The notes under the pieces are model-generated. The model saw only the letters and a program-made list of their open reading frames with translations. It had not been told where the DNA came from and ran no database searches. A DNA stretch of 64,000 nucleotides, taken from positions 49,662,333 through 49,726,332 of the forward strand of contig OY282560.1 in the NCBI GenBank assembly GCA_958295665.1. The letters run 5' to 3'. This document shows positions 26,055-38,002 of the stretch, one piece after another. Position numbers and translations under genes: made by a program. The stretch comes from Tipula vernalis. Taxonomy: Eukaryota > Arthropoda > Insecta > Diptera > Tipulidae. Position 1 is the first letter of the stretch. Each line of letters opens with the position of its first letter.

Positions 26055-28066
26055 CATAGAGTTTTAGAGCGAGCTAGACAGTTGAATGTTAAATTTAACG
26101 AAAAAAAAAAATACAATTTAAAGTAGGAACGGTTAATTACTTGGGACACATTTTTTCAAAAGACGGAGTGTCCCCTGATCCAAATCGAATAAAAGCAGTG
26201 GATACAATAAAAGAACCTAAAAATGTAAAAGAATTACAGAGTATTTTAGGAATGTTAAACTATATGCGGGCCTTCGTACCAAACATGTCAGAATTAACTA
26301 CGAGTTTGCGGGAATTATTAAAAAAGGATAAAATATTTAAATGGGAAAGCCCTCATTCAATATCTTTGAATAAAATCAAAGATATTATTAAATCAACAGA
26401 AGCATTGGCCATAATTGATGTACGAAAAGAACTAACGATACAAACAGATGCATCAAAAAACGGAATAGGATCGGTGTTGTTGCAAGAAGGGAAGCCAATA
26501 TGTTATGCATCCAGAAGTTTGTCAGATTGTGAACAGAGATATGCACAAATTGAAAAGGAGCTACTGGCTATAGTTTTTGCATGCAAAAAGTTCCATAACT
26601 ACATATATGGAAGAGACATAGAGGTAAAAACCGACCATCAACCATTAGTTAGTTTACTTAAGAAAGATATATCTAGTTCATTTGGGTCAAGGATACAAAG
26701 AATGAGGCTTAAGTTAGTAATGTACAAATTAAAACTAATATATTTACCGGGAAAATATATGTTAATAGCCGATTTACTATCTAGGTCAAAATCAGACGAA
26801 CCAATAGATGAAGAAAATTTGACGGAAGTAGTACACACAATCAATGTGAGTACAGAAAAGGAAACGCAATACAAAATAGAAACGGACAAAGACATAGATT
26901 TGCATAAACTCAAAGAGTATATTATAAATGGTTGGCCAAAAAATGTACAAAAAATAGAAGACAACGTAAAAAGGTATTATAAATACAGAAATGAGCTTAC
27001 GCTAGAAAACGACTTAATTTTTTATAAGGATAGATTAGTGATACCAACGAAATTAAGAAGAGAAATGTTAAATTGCCTTCATGAGACTCATCAAGGCATT
27101 ACAAAAACAAAATTGAGAGCGAAAACGATAGCATTTTGGCCGAACATAAATGAGGAAATTGAGAACTTAGTATTGGCTTGTTCAATTTGTGAGACATATA
27201 GAAATTCGAATAGAAAGGAAAATATTATTCAACATGAAATACCCATAAGACCATTTATGAAAATTGCTTGCGATGTAGGACAATACGGAAATATAATATT
27301 TTTAGTAGTAGTGGATTATTTTAGTAAATGGTTAGAAATAATAGAACTTACGAATAAAACAGCTACAGAAATAATAGACAAGCTTAAAACATTGTTTTCT
27401 ACTCATGGTATTCCTAGCGAAATAGTGGCGGATAACATGCCTTTCAATAGCTACGAATTTATACAATTTTCAAATAGTTGGGGATTTCAACTTATAACTA
27501 GCTCACCGCATTATCCACAATCGAATGGTGTAGCAGAAAAGGGCATACAAACAGCAAAAAATATATTGAAAAAAAATGAAGACTGGAAAGGTGCTTTGTT
27601 GGAATATAGAAATACGACAATACAAGAGATAGGTCTATCGCCAGCACAAATTTTATTAGGAAGAAGAACTCGAACAAAATTGCCGATTAGGGACAAACTA
27701 CTAGACATTGCAAACCAAAAATCAATCAAAAATAAACTGGAGTTAAAAAACACAGTAGTTGCGGCTCATTATAATAAAAGTGCTAGACAGAGAAAAGACT
27801 TTGAAATAGGTGATGCTGTAATGTATCGAAACTATAGGCAGAATAGATGGGAGAAAGCTAAAATAATTAAGAAATATCATACGCCACGCTCATATATCAT
27901 AAAGACACAAAATGGGAAAACATACAGAAGAACTTCAAGGCATTTGACTAAATCGCACAATAGAAACTGGGTAGAGACTTACGAAATAGATCGCGCAAAT
28001 GAAAATAACGAAACTAAAGAGACAGAATGTAGTAATCCGGACCAGGGCATAAGGACAACGGTTTGA
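26055..28066 (+). pseudogene. Element B RT end, RNase H and integrase
   Basis: After the LINE, pol resumes at 26055 and shifts frame in the 11-A run near 26100. It is then open from 26141 to 28066. Seen in order: the RT thumb motif YLGHIFSKDG; RNase H with TDASKNGIG and YAQIEKELLAIVFACKKF; the ADLLSR end of RNase H; the integrase zinc motif (HETHQG...CSICETY); and the DDE core. In the core, D lies in ACDVGQYG, D in VADNMPFNS and E in VAEKGIQTAK. A basic C-terminal tail follows. Catalytic residues are retained. Not functional as a polyprotein because of the breaks upstream. Confidence 0.88.
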
Positions 28067-28395
28067 AAGAAGTCTTCCAATTAAAACGGAGAGTGGGGAA
28101 AGTCAGAGTAATGTGGGTTACAATGAACAAGAATATAGGACGCAAATCAGAAAGTCAACGAGAGAAAAACAAAGCCCAAATAAGTTTAGAGACTATGAAA
28201 GATATTAAAAGGAAGATGTTAAAAAAAAAATAAAAAAAAAAAAAAAAATAAAAAAAAAAAAAATAATAAAAATATAGTACATAAGATAACATGTATGTAA
28301 TAAAATGTATTTAGTATATAAGATTCTAAAAGAGAAAATGTAACATAATAACATGTAATAAAAATGTAAGGGAGAGAAGATTTTAAAAGGGGAGA

Positions 28396-28630
28396 TGTTG
28401 TATAACAGAATACAAACTGTTATACTATTGTATATGTATAACAATGCATGAAGTTCAGTGGACTGTTATACCATTGTAGAGGTAGAACAACTTAAAAAAG
28501 GTTCAGTGGACGGCATGTAAAAAAACAGGGAATCTAAAATGTCAGTCTCACAAAGAAGGATGAGAAAAAATTAAAGTACAAAATCAGACATTAAAATCTT
28601 TTATTTAACAAGCCATCTGAATATAAAACA
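28396..28630 (+). repeat. 3' LTR of element B
   Basis: This 235-bp copy begins TGTTGTATAACAG directly after a purine tract and ends ATATAAAACA. It is followed by the target duplication ATAAG. Upstream, 28067-28395 is non-coding and holds an A-rich low-complexity run near 28218-28275. Confidence 0.93.
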
Positions 28631-28665
28631 ATAAGTGTTTTATTGTAATGAAACATAACAATTAT

Positions 28666-29612
28666 TGGAAGAGGAAAAGTTAACATTAGATTCAGCATTG
28701 TCGAAGGCAAAAGCTATGGAGTTATCTGCCCTTGGAGGGTCAGAAATACAACGAGCAATGACATCAACGGAGGGACAGTGCACATGATAAATAGGAAAAA
28801 TAATTTCTCAGAAAAGAGTAATGAAGTGTCACGGAATACATTCAACCCAAATAAACAGAGGTGTTTTAGATGTGGTGATGAAGCACATTACGCGAATAAA
28901 TGTCCATTTATCAATTCAAAATGCAATTTTTGCAATAAAATTGGACACATAAAAAAGGTTTGTTTTAAAACGAGGACAAAACAAAAAGGAAAAACAAATT
29001 TAGTGGAGGAAAAGGATGATGACGATATCGAAATAGACGAAATCTGTAATATTACAGATAAAAATGAAAAAACTACCGATTTGGACAAGGCAACACATAA
29101 TGATGGGGACAATAACTACGGAGGCACTTCTGGTATCAATTTTAATACAAATTTAGATACTAATGTTGAAAATAAGCAAGACAAATTGAATTCAAATTTA
29201 ATTAATATTTTCGATCCTTCAGATCAGAATTTAAATTTAGAGGATAATTATAATTTGCACCCCCAGAGTAGATTAGACATTTGTAACATAAAAAAAAAGA
29301 AGTCGGTGGAGTTGCGATCTAAGTTTTGGATTAAAGCCTGGATTGATGGTGTTGGGTTGAGTTTCGAAGTAGATTCGGGGTCTCCGGTGTCGTTTTTAGG
29401 GTCAGAGTATAAGCAAAAATATTTCTCAAATGCAGAGATCCTTAGGTCAGATACTGAACTGGTGAGTTACTGCAACAACGCAATTAAAGTGTTTGGTTAA
29501 ATAAATTGTAATGTTTGCATAGAGGGGCAGTATCGGGAGTTGAAACTTTATATTGTCGATTCGAAGCGACATCCTATGTTGGGACGTGAATGGATAAGGG
29601 CGATTGAATTCG
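28666..29612 (+). pseudogene. Element A gag C-terminus and protease
   Basis: Gag resumes with EEEKLTLDSALSKAKAMEL. Two zinc knuckles follow, CFRCGDEAHYANKC near 28861 and CNFCNKIGHIKKVC near 28922, then an acidic, asparagine-rich linker. The retroviral-type protease motif VDSGSPVSFLG lies near 29371. A stop at 29498 breaks the protease. The frame then continues with LKLYIVDSKRHPMLGREWI up to the ATTGG where element D entered. The same polypeptide resumes after D at 38473. Confidence 0.8.
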
Positions 29613-29617
29613 ATTGG

Positions 29618-29749
29618 TGTAATGATACATGGCAACACTGGTTGTAGTACGTAATAATGAAGTATGTAATAAAGGAATGTTGGGTAAACCAACGGGAGTT
29701 GAATAAAGTAGATAAACCAACACGAACGTGTTTTAGACATACCATCACA
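29618..29749 (+). repeat. 5' LTR of element D (132 bp)
   Basis: It shares its start, middle and end with the 3' copy but lacks an internal block of about 44 bp that is present there. It ends CCATCACA and is followed by the primer-binding site at 29750. Confidence 0.9.
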
Positions 29750-29929
29750 TGGTGTCAGAAGCAAAAAGGAAAAAAAAAAGATAATTAAAAATTAATTAAG
29801 TATTAAATAATAACAATAAAAATTAATTATTAATATTAGAAAATTAATTAATATCTTGAAATCGATAAAATAGTAAATAAAAAATATTGATAATACAAAT
29901 TTGGGATAATAAAATTAATATTTAATAAG

Positions 29930-31030
29930 ATGGCGGACGCAATAAAACCACCAAGAAATTTGGTAGTAGAACCACAAGATATGGCGACCACGTGGAATTT
30001 ATGGTTACAACAATATAAGTGGTACACAATTGCAACAAAAACAAACAAGAAGGATGAAGAAGTGCAAGCAGCAACGCTTCTTGCTTGTTTAGACGAAGAT
30101 GCAGCGGTGATATTTAATAATTTTGGTCTCAGTGCGGAAGAACAAAAAAACGCCGAAATAATAATTGATAAATTCACAAAGCATTTCGTGCCAACGAAAA
30201 ATTTAACATTCGAGAGATTCAAATTCAATAAAATCCAACAAGAAAGTACTGAAGCATTCGACGACTTTTTGACAAGAATATTCGTACAGGCAAAAAATTG
30301 CGAATTTGGTGTACTAAACGACGAGCTAGTAAAAGACAAAATAGTCATCGGAATAGCGAATCAACAAACCAGAGAAAGGCTATTAACGGAACAAAAGTTA
30401 ACCTTAGAACAAGCGATAAAAATTTGCAAATCTCTGGAAGAAACACATAAACAAATGCAAATAATGGAAAAAGGAACGGGGGCAGAAATAAACGTGTTAA
30501 AAAAGCAAAATAAATTTACAAACAATAATAATAAAAGTAGTAAAAATAGCAAGCCAATGAAGAAAAAAAATTGCACGAGATGTGGACGCGGGGAACATAG
30601 AGCAAAAGATTGTCCAGCGTTAAAGGCGACGTGTAATAAGTGTCAAATTAAAGGACATTACGAGAAGTGCTGTAAAACATCGGTTCATCGAATAAATCAA
30701 AACATTAAAAAAAATAAAGTGAACGAGATAATTGCCGACCAGGATGAAAGACTCTTACTGTACTCAATTAACAGTGATGCCTCACAAAACGAGTGGTGGG
30801 AGTATATGAAGGTGAATAATCATAAAACCAAATTTAAAATTGATACGGGTGCACAATGTAACGTGGTATCAATGGAAACCGCTGAGTTATTAAGGAAACC
30901 TAAAGATGAAATAAAACCATCCAAAACCAAATATTTACTTTCATTTTCAAATCATGAAATCAAAGTTTTGGGTGAGGTAACCTTAAATATAGAAAGTGCT
31001 AGCGAAGAAATAATACCAATAGTGTTTTAA
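29930..31030 (+). pseudogene. Element D gag and protease
   Basis: From ATG 29930 the frame encodes 366 residues. It holds a capsid-like region, two zinc knuckles (CTRCGRGEHRAKDC near residue 215 and CNKCQIKGHYEKCC) and the protease motif DTGAQCNVVS near residue 305. TAA at 31028-31030 interrupts it. The same frame continues into RT without a shift, so this was once one gag-pol polyprotein like that of element F. Confidence 0.85.
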
Positions 31031-33144
31031 GTGGTTACACAATCAGCGCCTATAATTGGGTTCAAAGACAGTAAAACACTAGGATTTTTAAGACAAGTAG
31101 CCCAAATAAATTTTGTAGAACAAAATCCACAGTTGTTTAGAGGTTTAGGAGAATTAAAAAACTTCGAATACGACATAGACATAAAAGAAAACCCAAATTT
31201 CGAGATAAAACCAGCTAGGAGAATACCATATTCGATTGAGGACGAGGTGCGTAACCAGCTAAACGAAATGGAAAAAATGGGTGTAATCAGAAAAATAACC
31301 GAGCCAACTCCAGTGGTAAGCGCAATGGTTATAGTGAAGAAAAATTCTAAGTTGAGAATATGTATCGATCCAACAGATGTCAACAAAAATCTGAAACGTA
31401 GACATTATCCATTGAAGACCTTGGAATATATAGCAGCTAAAATAAAGGATGCAAAATATTTTACCAAACTGGACTGCAATAAAGGGTTTTGGCAGATAAA
31501 GGTTTCTGCACGAACGGAGAAATACTTAGCATTCGCTACTCCTTGGGGTAGATATACGTGCACACGTCTTCCGTTTGGATTATCATCAGCCGCTGAAATA
31601 TTCCAGCAGGTTATGTCAAAGGTACTGGAAGGAATCCCAAATGTAGAATCTTCAATGGATGATATATTTTAATATATGCGGCAACAATGGAAAATTTGGA
31701 TCGAATTACAAGTATCGTAATGAAACGAATGAAAGAAGCAGGCCTGGTGTTGAACAAGGAAAAATGTTGCTTTGGAGCACAATCAGTCAAATTTCTGGGT
31801 CACGTGTTATCGAAAGACGGGTTGCAGGCGGATAAAGACAAAATTGAAGCAATTCATAAACTTGAAGTGCCTAATAATGTCCAGCAATTACAACGGCTGT
31901 TAGGCATGGTGAATTATCTAAATAAATTCATACCGAATTTGTCAGAGCTGACAGAACCACTGAGGTTGTTATTGAATAAAGATATTCAATGGATTTGGGG
32001 GGATCAGCAACAAAAGGCGTTTGAGGGTATAAAACAAGTACTTACAGTTCCTCCAGTATTAGCGTTTTATGACGTTAACAAAGATGTCACAGTATCTGTA
32101 GATGCAAGTGGAAAAGCAGTTGGAGCAGCTCTTATCCAGGACGGGCGTCCAATCGCGTATGCAACACGTTCACTGACTAAAGCACATCAATAGAAAGAGA
32201 AGCACTGGCAATAAAAATAGCTTGCCAGAAATTTCATCAATATTTAAAAAATCGATACATCAGGCGCCAATAAGACTTCAACGTATATTACTGGAAATGG
32301 CACAATACAACACAATAGTAACGTATAAAAAAGGTACGCAGTTGTATTTAGCAGATCCTTTAAGCAGGGATTGTAAACTCGAGGAAGTTGAAGATGATGA
32401 ACGCAGCTTTGAAGTACAAGTGATTCTACCAATCACAGATGATTGCTACAAAGAGCTCCAAGAACTAATCGCAGTATTAGACCAAGGTTGGCCAGGTCTG
32501 GAGAAGAAAAAGGAATTACTCGAATCGGACAACGGTCCACAATACGCATCGCAGGTGTTCAAAAAATTTGCGGAAAATTGGAAATTTAAACATCGTACAT
32601 CAAGCCCTATATGTTTGCGAGATCAAATGGACTAGCGGAACGCTTTATCCAAACAGCAAAGAATTTATTAAGGAAATGTGAGATGGACAATTCAGATGTA
32701 CAACTCGCATTATTATATCATCGTAATACATCACCTTCAGCTGAATTATGCTCTCCAAATGAAAGACTGTTTAATCGAAAAACTAACAATCCAATAACTT
32801 TCAACGTAGAAATGTTAAAACCGACAGTGTGGAAGGACATCAGCAACAAAATCAAAAACAAGAGAGATAAGGAAAAGCTATACGCGGATAAGGGATCAAC
32901 GGAAAAAACAAAAATTCCGGCCTTAGGTGATAATGTCAGAATCCAAGTGGCACATCGTAGATGGGTGGGAGGAAAAGTCATCGAGCTGGCTGACTCACCA
33001 AGGTCAGTAGTAATACAAACAACAAATGGACAGGTCCTAAGAAGAAATCAAGCCCACGTAGCAAAAACGAAAGCAGATTTCACAAATGAAAGAAACCCAT
33101 CATACACAAACTTGCCAAACCTTAGAGTCAACGAAACCGAGTAA
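31031..33144 (+). pseudogene. Element D reverse transcriptase to integrase, internally deleted
   Basis: RT spans 31031-31672 (ARRIPYSIEDEVR, LRICIDPTDVNK, LDCNKGFWQIKV, LPFGLSSAAEIFQQ). A 2-bp insertion at the active-site box near 31660 shifts the frame. The RT end and RNase H start follow at 31687-32193 (SVDASGKAVGAALIQDG), then another shift. RNase H has lost its central part, and only the LYLADPLSRD end remains near 32346. Integrase has lost its zinc domain and first catalytic Asp. The second Asp (SDNGPQYAS, near 32527) and the Glu (GLAERFIQTAK, near 32636) remain in two frames. The C-terminal tail ends at 33144. Confidence 0.82.
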
Positions 33145-33405
33145 ATCTTACAACCAAACCGAAATTCCGAGGATATTCAACCGGCGGCAGTTCAACCGCG
33201 CGTTCAACCTCAACTTGATGATACGCAAACGGGGTTAATACCCACTACGTATATAACAAGATCAGGTAGACAGATTAAACCAGTTAAGAAATTGGATATT
33301 TAATTAATAATAAGCATTAGTAATAATATAATAATAAGGGGTAAAGGTTAAGTTAAATAATTGGATTATGAACTTATGAATTGTTAAGTTAAATAATTAT
33401 GGTTT

Positions 33406-33652
33406 TGTTGTAATACTAGATTATGATATATCTCTATGACAACACTAGATGATATATATAGATAGTATAGATATGGCAACACCGGATGGAAGAGACATCA
33501 ACGAAGATCATTACGAGTCAAGGCAGCTTGGAGAGTGAACGTATAATAAACATTGTTACAATATATATCTCTTTGTATAATAAATAGTTAAACAATTGAA
33601 TATTGGCTAAAGAATTTTATTAATATAATCTTCAAAGGAACATTATATAACA
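33406..33652 (+). repeat. 5' LTR of element F
   Basis: 247 bp, TG...CA ends, followed by the primer-binding site at 33653. It matches the 3' copy except at about three positions near 33419, 33473 and 33567. Confidence 0.95.
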
Positions 33653-33752
33653 TGGTGTCAGATGTGATTACTCGTATATAATATAGAAATATTCTGTATT
33701 AGTATGTGAAAAAAAAATAAAGTAATAAAATTTTTTTTTTTTTTTTGACAAA

Positions 33753-36700
33753 ATGGCGGAACAAAAAATTCTTGATTTAGAAGAGAAAATAGCGCAGCTA
33801 TCAAAACATATACAGAAGCAAAATCTTGGAGAAAATAAAGTAATGCAAAGTATAAGTGCAAATATTCCATTGCCTAAACCCATTGATTTTACTGGCGATA
33901 TAGCAGCAAATATCAAGTATTTCAAAGCCACGTGGGAAAATTATGTGATTGCCAGCGGAGTTAGCAACAAGACAGAAGCCGAAAAAATTGCTATTTTACT
34001 TTCAGCAATTGGCGAGGATTGTTTTAAGCATTATCAAAACTTTCCATTAACAACAGCTGATAAAGTTAGTGCAACTACAGTGTTACTAGCAATCGAAAAA
34101 TACTTAGTTCCGGAATGTAATAAGCGTTATGAACGAGCTATGTTCAATATGGCTACGCAAGAACCGAATGAGACAATTGATCAATATGTGAATCGACTTA
34201 AAACTATGGTGAAAACTTGCCAATTCAAGTGCGATGCGGTTAATTGTGGAAAGGATTTGTCAGATGAATTTTTGTTAGACAAATTATGCATTTCAATTGG
34301 AAACGTCAAGCTACGAGAAAAATTATACGACGATAAGGACATAACCTTACAAAATGCTATAAATAAAATTAAGGTATCTGAATTAACGCAAAAGCAGTTA
34401 AAGCAACTATCAAGTGATAAAGATAAATACAATAATTCAAATACCAATGATGTGAATAAAATTTGGGCCAATAATTCTAGGCAATCGAGATCAAAAAATA
34501 TGGGCGGTGATAATAAGCATAAAAGTCATTCCCGTCAGCGTTCTACAAATTCGCAATGCAATAGAACCAACAAAGATTTATGTATATATTGTGGAGGTAA
34601 AAGAGATCATGGTATGAAGAAGTGCCCAGCCTACGGCAAGAAATGTAACATATGCAAAAAATATAACCATTTTGCTCAAGTTTGCTTTGAAGCCAAAAAT
34701 AAAGCGAAAACAGTGAAATCCATTATCGATGATGAAGTTGGAAATGACGATGACAGTGATATGGTATTTTCTATATACGAATCGGGGAACGATAGAATTT
34801 TAACAGCAGTTCTGGATTTTTATATTAATGATGACGAAATAAAACAAATAAAGTGTCAATTGGATACAGCAGCAACCTGCAATGTGATTGGATTACAAAA
34901 TTTACGCGCAATTGTTGGTAAGGATAATGCACCTCTTATAAGAACAACTACGCAGATTCGAGGATTTGGAGATAAATTAGTTACTCCATTGGGTCGTGCA
35001 ACTTTAAAAATCTTACGATATGGAACGGAATACAATTTAAATTTCGAAGTAGTTACGCAAAATCAAGCACCTTTAATATCGAGCAAATTTTGTCAGGAAA
35101 TGAAGTTGATTAAAGTGTGTAAAAAAATTGAAGTGTCAAACAATTTGATGAGACAAGCAGAAGAATTAATCAGCAAATACGATGATATTTTTGATGGCAT
35201 AGGAAAAACGAAAAATGAAGTACGTTTAGAAATAGACGAAAGCATAGAACCAGTGATACAAAATCCCCGCCGAATTCCTCATGGACTGAGGAAAGAATTC
35301 AAAGCTGAGATCGGTAATTTAGTTAAACTTGGAATAGTGTCTAAAGTTGATCGTCATACTGATTGGGTCAGTAACGTGGTACTTGTAAATCGAGGTGGCA
35401 AACTTAGAATTTGTCTTGATCCAGTGGATTTGAATAAAGCATTGAAACGAACAAATTACCAAATGCCAACAGTTGAAGAAGTGATGCCAAAATTAAGCAA
35501 AGCAAAAATTTTTACCATGGTGGATGCTGCAAAAGGATTTTGGCAAATCCCATTAAATGAAGAAAGCAGCTATCTAACGACATTTTGGACACCTTTTGGA
35601 AGGTATAAATGGAATCGTATTCCATTCGGCATTTCTCCGGCACCAGAACTCTATCAAAAAATGCAACATGAGATGGTCGAAAGTCTTGAAGGAGTAGAGT
35701 GCATCTGTGATGATATCCTAGTATATGGCTGTGGTGAAAATTACGAAGAAGCTATGAAAGATCATAATATCAAGCTAGAAAAATTATTTGAGAAACTGCG
35801 AGAATCAAATTTAAAGTTAAACAAAAGCAAGTTACGATTATGCAAAGATGAAGTCAAATTCTTTGGACATCTTTTAACTAGTGAAGGCGTGAAACCGGAT
35901 CCGGCGAAGATTAATGCAATCACGGAAATGCCCGAACCTATTAGTTTCAAGCAAGTGCAAACATTCCTTGGAATGATCACATATTTAACAAAATTTTTAC
36001 CAAAATTATCTCAATTTTGTGAACCATTGAGAAAATTGTGCAAAAATGATGATTTTGAGCAGTGTTTTGAGAAACTAAAACAACTTGTAGTTAAAGTGCC
36101 CGTTTTACAATACTTCGATACAGAAAAGAAAATTGTTATGCAATGTGATAGTTCAAGTACAGGACTTGGTGCTGTATTACTTCAAGATGGTAAGCCTGTA
36201 TCATTTGCATCCCTAACTTTAACTAGCACTGAACGCAATTATGCTCAAATAGAGAAGGAGGCATTAGCAATCTTGTTTGGATGCATGAGATTTGAGCAGT
36301 ACATTATCAGTAGAGCATTTATAGTTCAAAGCGATCACAAACCACTTAAAACAATATACAAAAAACCTCTTTTAGCAGCACCTAAAAGACTTCAACGAAT
36401 GTTCTTAGCATTGCAGAGGTACAATTACGAAATCGAATTCGTTCCTGGTACGCAAATGTATATAGCAGATTTACTTTCAAGATTACACTTAAAAGAGAAC
36501 GAACATTTGAGGTTGGAAGAAATCTATAAAATTAGAAGTGAGAAGAGCTACATGCAGGAAATTGAAAAAATTAATATGGTAGAACATTTACCGATAACTG
36601 ACGAAAGAATAAAATCAATATTAGAAGCGACACAAAATGATATTCACATGAAAAAACTTTGTGAAATAATCATTAAAGGTTTTCCAGAAAATTTGAAAAA

Positions 36701-37985
36701 TTGTGAACCTGAATTGAAGCCATTTTTTAAATATCAAGATGAGCTGTCAACTCAGAATGGTTTAATTTTCAAAGGACATCGAATAGTTATCCCGGAAGCA
36801 TTGCAGAAAGATATGGTGAAACGTTTACATCAATCACATAGTGGAATAGAGATGAGTTTGAAGTTAGCGAGAGATTCCATGTTTTGGCCTGGAATAACTG
36901 AGCAATTGAAAGAAGAAATCGATAAATGTACGTCATGCAAGCAATATTCAGCGAATCAACCTAAATTGCCAATGATGACAACGAAAATTCCGAATTTGCC
37001 ATTTGAAATAATAAGCATGGATGTATTCGAAATAAGTGTGAAAAAAAGTAATGGAGATTTAAGAAAAATTAAATATCTATTAACTGTGGACCATTATTCA
37101 GATTTCTTTGAGGTAGATGAAATCTCTAATCTATCATCGAATGAAATCATGAAATGCTGCAAAAGAAACTTTGCTAGACATGGAATACCACAAATGGTAA
37201 TAACGGATAACGCAACAAACTTCTTTAACAATGATTTGATAAAGATGTCAATTGAGTGGGAATTCAAAATCTCAACAACATCCCCACATCATGCGCAAGG
37301 AAATGGTAAAATAGAAGCTACAGTGAAAACAATAAAAAACATTATGAAAAGAGTGAACTCAACTGGAGAAGATTTATATAAAGCACTATTGATCTGGCGA
37401 AATACTCCAAATAAAATGAACAGTAGTCCAGTACAGCGACTTTATTCTAGGAGAACAAGATGTAGTATTCCATATACAAATAATCAACTTAGGCCAGAAA
37501 TACAAAATGATGTTAGTCAGCGTATTATCGAAAACAAAGAAAGATCGAAATATTATTTCGATAGATCTTCAAGAAAAGCCAGACAACTTGAAATCGGTGA
37601 GCCAGTATTTGTTAAGCTAAAAGGCAAGAAGAGTCCCTGGACGGATGCAAAGGTAATGGAAAAAATAAATAATCGATCATATATAGTCGCGGCGGAGAAC
37701 GAACAAACATATCGTAGAGATAGAGTCGATATAATACCACAGAGATCCAGTACAGAGGAACTAACTGAGGTGAACGAGAAAACACCAAAGGAAAACGTCA
37801 TTAGTCATGAACAAAATTCTAATGAGAGTGAAACAACTGTTCCAGCAATAGAGCCAGCGGCACAAAGTAAAAATCTTAAAAAAGTACAATTTAAGGAGCA
37901 TATCGTCGAGACAGATGAACGACCAAGGCGAATCAGCAAACTACCAAAACGACTGGAAGACTATCAACTTAAAAAAAAAAAATAA
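33753..37985 (+). CDS. Element F gag-pol polyprotein, 1410 residues
   Basis: The start is ATG 33753, just after a T-run at 33731-33746. Domains in order: capsid-like gag (residues 1-270); paired zinc knuckles near 276-310 (CIYCGGKRDHGMKKC, CNICKKYNHFAQVC); aspartic protease with LDTAATCNVIG near 370; reverse transcriptase from about 500, with the active-site box CDDILVYG near 652; RNase H with CDSSSTGLGAVLLQDG near 798 and ADLLSR; integrase zinc domain with HQSHSG near 1026 and CTSCKQY; and the DDE core with Asp in SMDVFEI, Asp in ITDNATNFF and Glu in GKIEATVKT. A basic C-terminal tail ends at 1410. All catalytic residues seen are the expected ones. Gag and pol are fused in one frame with no shift. 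There is no env. Confidence 0.95.
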   Translation: MAEQKILDLEEKIAQLSKHIQKQNLGENKVMQSISANIPLPKPIDFTGDIAANIKYFKATWENYVIASGVSNKTEAEKIAILLSAIGEDCFKHYQNFPLTTADKVSATTVLLAIEKYLVPECNKRYERAMFNMATQEPNETIDQYVNRLKTMVKTCQFKCDAVNCGKDLSDEFLLDKLCISIGNVKLREKLYDDKDITLQNAINKIKVSELTQKQLKQLSSDKDKYNNSNTNDVNKIWANNSRQSRSKNMGGDNKHKSHSRQRSTNSQCNRTNKDLCIYCGGKRDHGMKKCPAYGKKCNICKKYNHFAQVCFEAKNKAKTVKSIIDDEVGNDDDSDMVFSIYESGNDRILTAVLDFYINDDEIKQIKCQLDTAATCNVIGLQNLRAIVGKDNAPLIRTTTQIRGFGDKLVTPLGRATLKILRYGTEYNLNFEVVTQNQAPLISSKFCQEMKLIKVCKKIEVSNNLMRQAEELISKYDDIFDGIGKTKNEVRLEIDESIEPVIQNPRRIPHGLRKEFKAEIGNLVKLGIVSKVDRHTDWVSNVVLVNRGGKLRICLDPVDLNKALKRTNYQMPTVEEVMPKLSKAKIFTMVDAAKGFWQIPLNEESSYLTTFWTPFGRYKWNRIPFGISPAPELYQKMQHEMVESLEGVECICDDILVYGCGENYEEAMKDHNIKLEKLFEKLRESNLKLNKSKLRLCKDEVKFFGHLLTSEGVKPDPAKINAITEMPEPISFKQVQTFLGMITYLTKFLPKLSQFCEPLRKLCKNDDFEQCFEKLKQLVVKVPVLQYFDTEKKIVMQCDSSSTGLGAVLLQDGKPVSFASLTLTSTERNYAQIEKEALAILFGCMRFEQYIISRAFIVQSDHKPLKTIYKKPLLAAPKRLQRMFLALQRYNYEIEFVPGTQMYIADLLSRLHLKENEHLRLEEIYKIRSEKSYMQEIEKINMVEHLPITDERIKSILEATQNDIHMKKLCEIIIKGFPENLKNCEPELKPFFKYQDELSTQNGLIFKGHRIVIPEALQKDMVKRLHQSHSGIEMSLKLARDSMFWPGITEQLKEEIDKCTSCKQYSANQPKLPMMTTKIPNLPFEIISMDVFEISVKKSNGDLRKIKYLLTVDHYSDFFEVDEISNLSSNEIMKCCKRNFARHGIPQMVITDNATNFFNNDLIKMSIEWEFKISTTSPHHAQGNGKIEATVKTIKNIMKRVNSTGEDLYKALLIWRNTPNKMNSSPVQRLYSRRTRCSIPYTNNQLRPEIQNDVSQRIIENKERSKYYFDRSSRKARQLEIGEPVFVKLKGKKSPWTDAKVMEKINNRSYIVAAENEQTYRRDRVDIIPQRSSTEELTEVNEKTPKENVISHEQNSNESETTVPAIEPAAQSKNLKKVQFKEHIVETDERPRRISKLPKRLEDYQLKKKK

Positions 37986-38002
37986 TAATAAAGCAAAGGA
38001 GA

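Larger units (their letters stand above)
19685..28630 (+). mobile_element. Ty3/gypsy element B, split by a non-LTR element
   Basis: Both LTRs are present (19685-19920 and 28396-28630), flanked by a perfect ATAAG duplication (19680-19684 and 28631-28635). The primer-binding site TGGCGCAGCCG follows the 5' LTR; it resembles the tRNA-Ser type used by the 297/17.6 group. A purine tract (AAAAGGGGAGA) precedes the 3' LTR. Gag-pol is broken by one in-frame stop at 21787, a 4.2-kb non-LTR insertion at 21877-26049, and a run of 11 A near 26100 that shifts the frame. No env-like frame follows integrase. Confidence 0.93.
19495..28660 (+). mobile_element. Solo LTR C, split by element B
   Basis: Left part 19495-19684 begins TGTGGTGTTTGG; right part 28636-28660 ends ACATAACA, giving TG...CA ends. 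The flanking pentamers are ACTAT (19490-19494) and ATTAT (28661-28665), one mismatch apart, a decayed target-site duplication in element A gag. Together the two parts make about 215 bp with no coding sequence. This is best read as an LTR left by recombination of a full element. Element B entered it later. Confidence 0.7.
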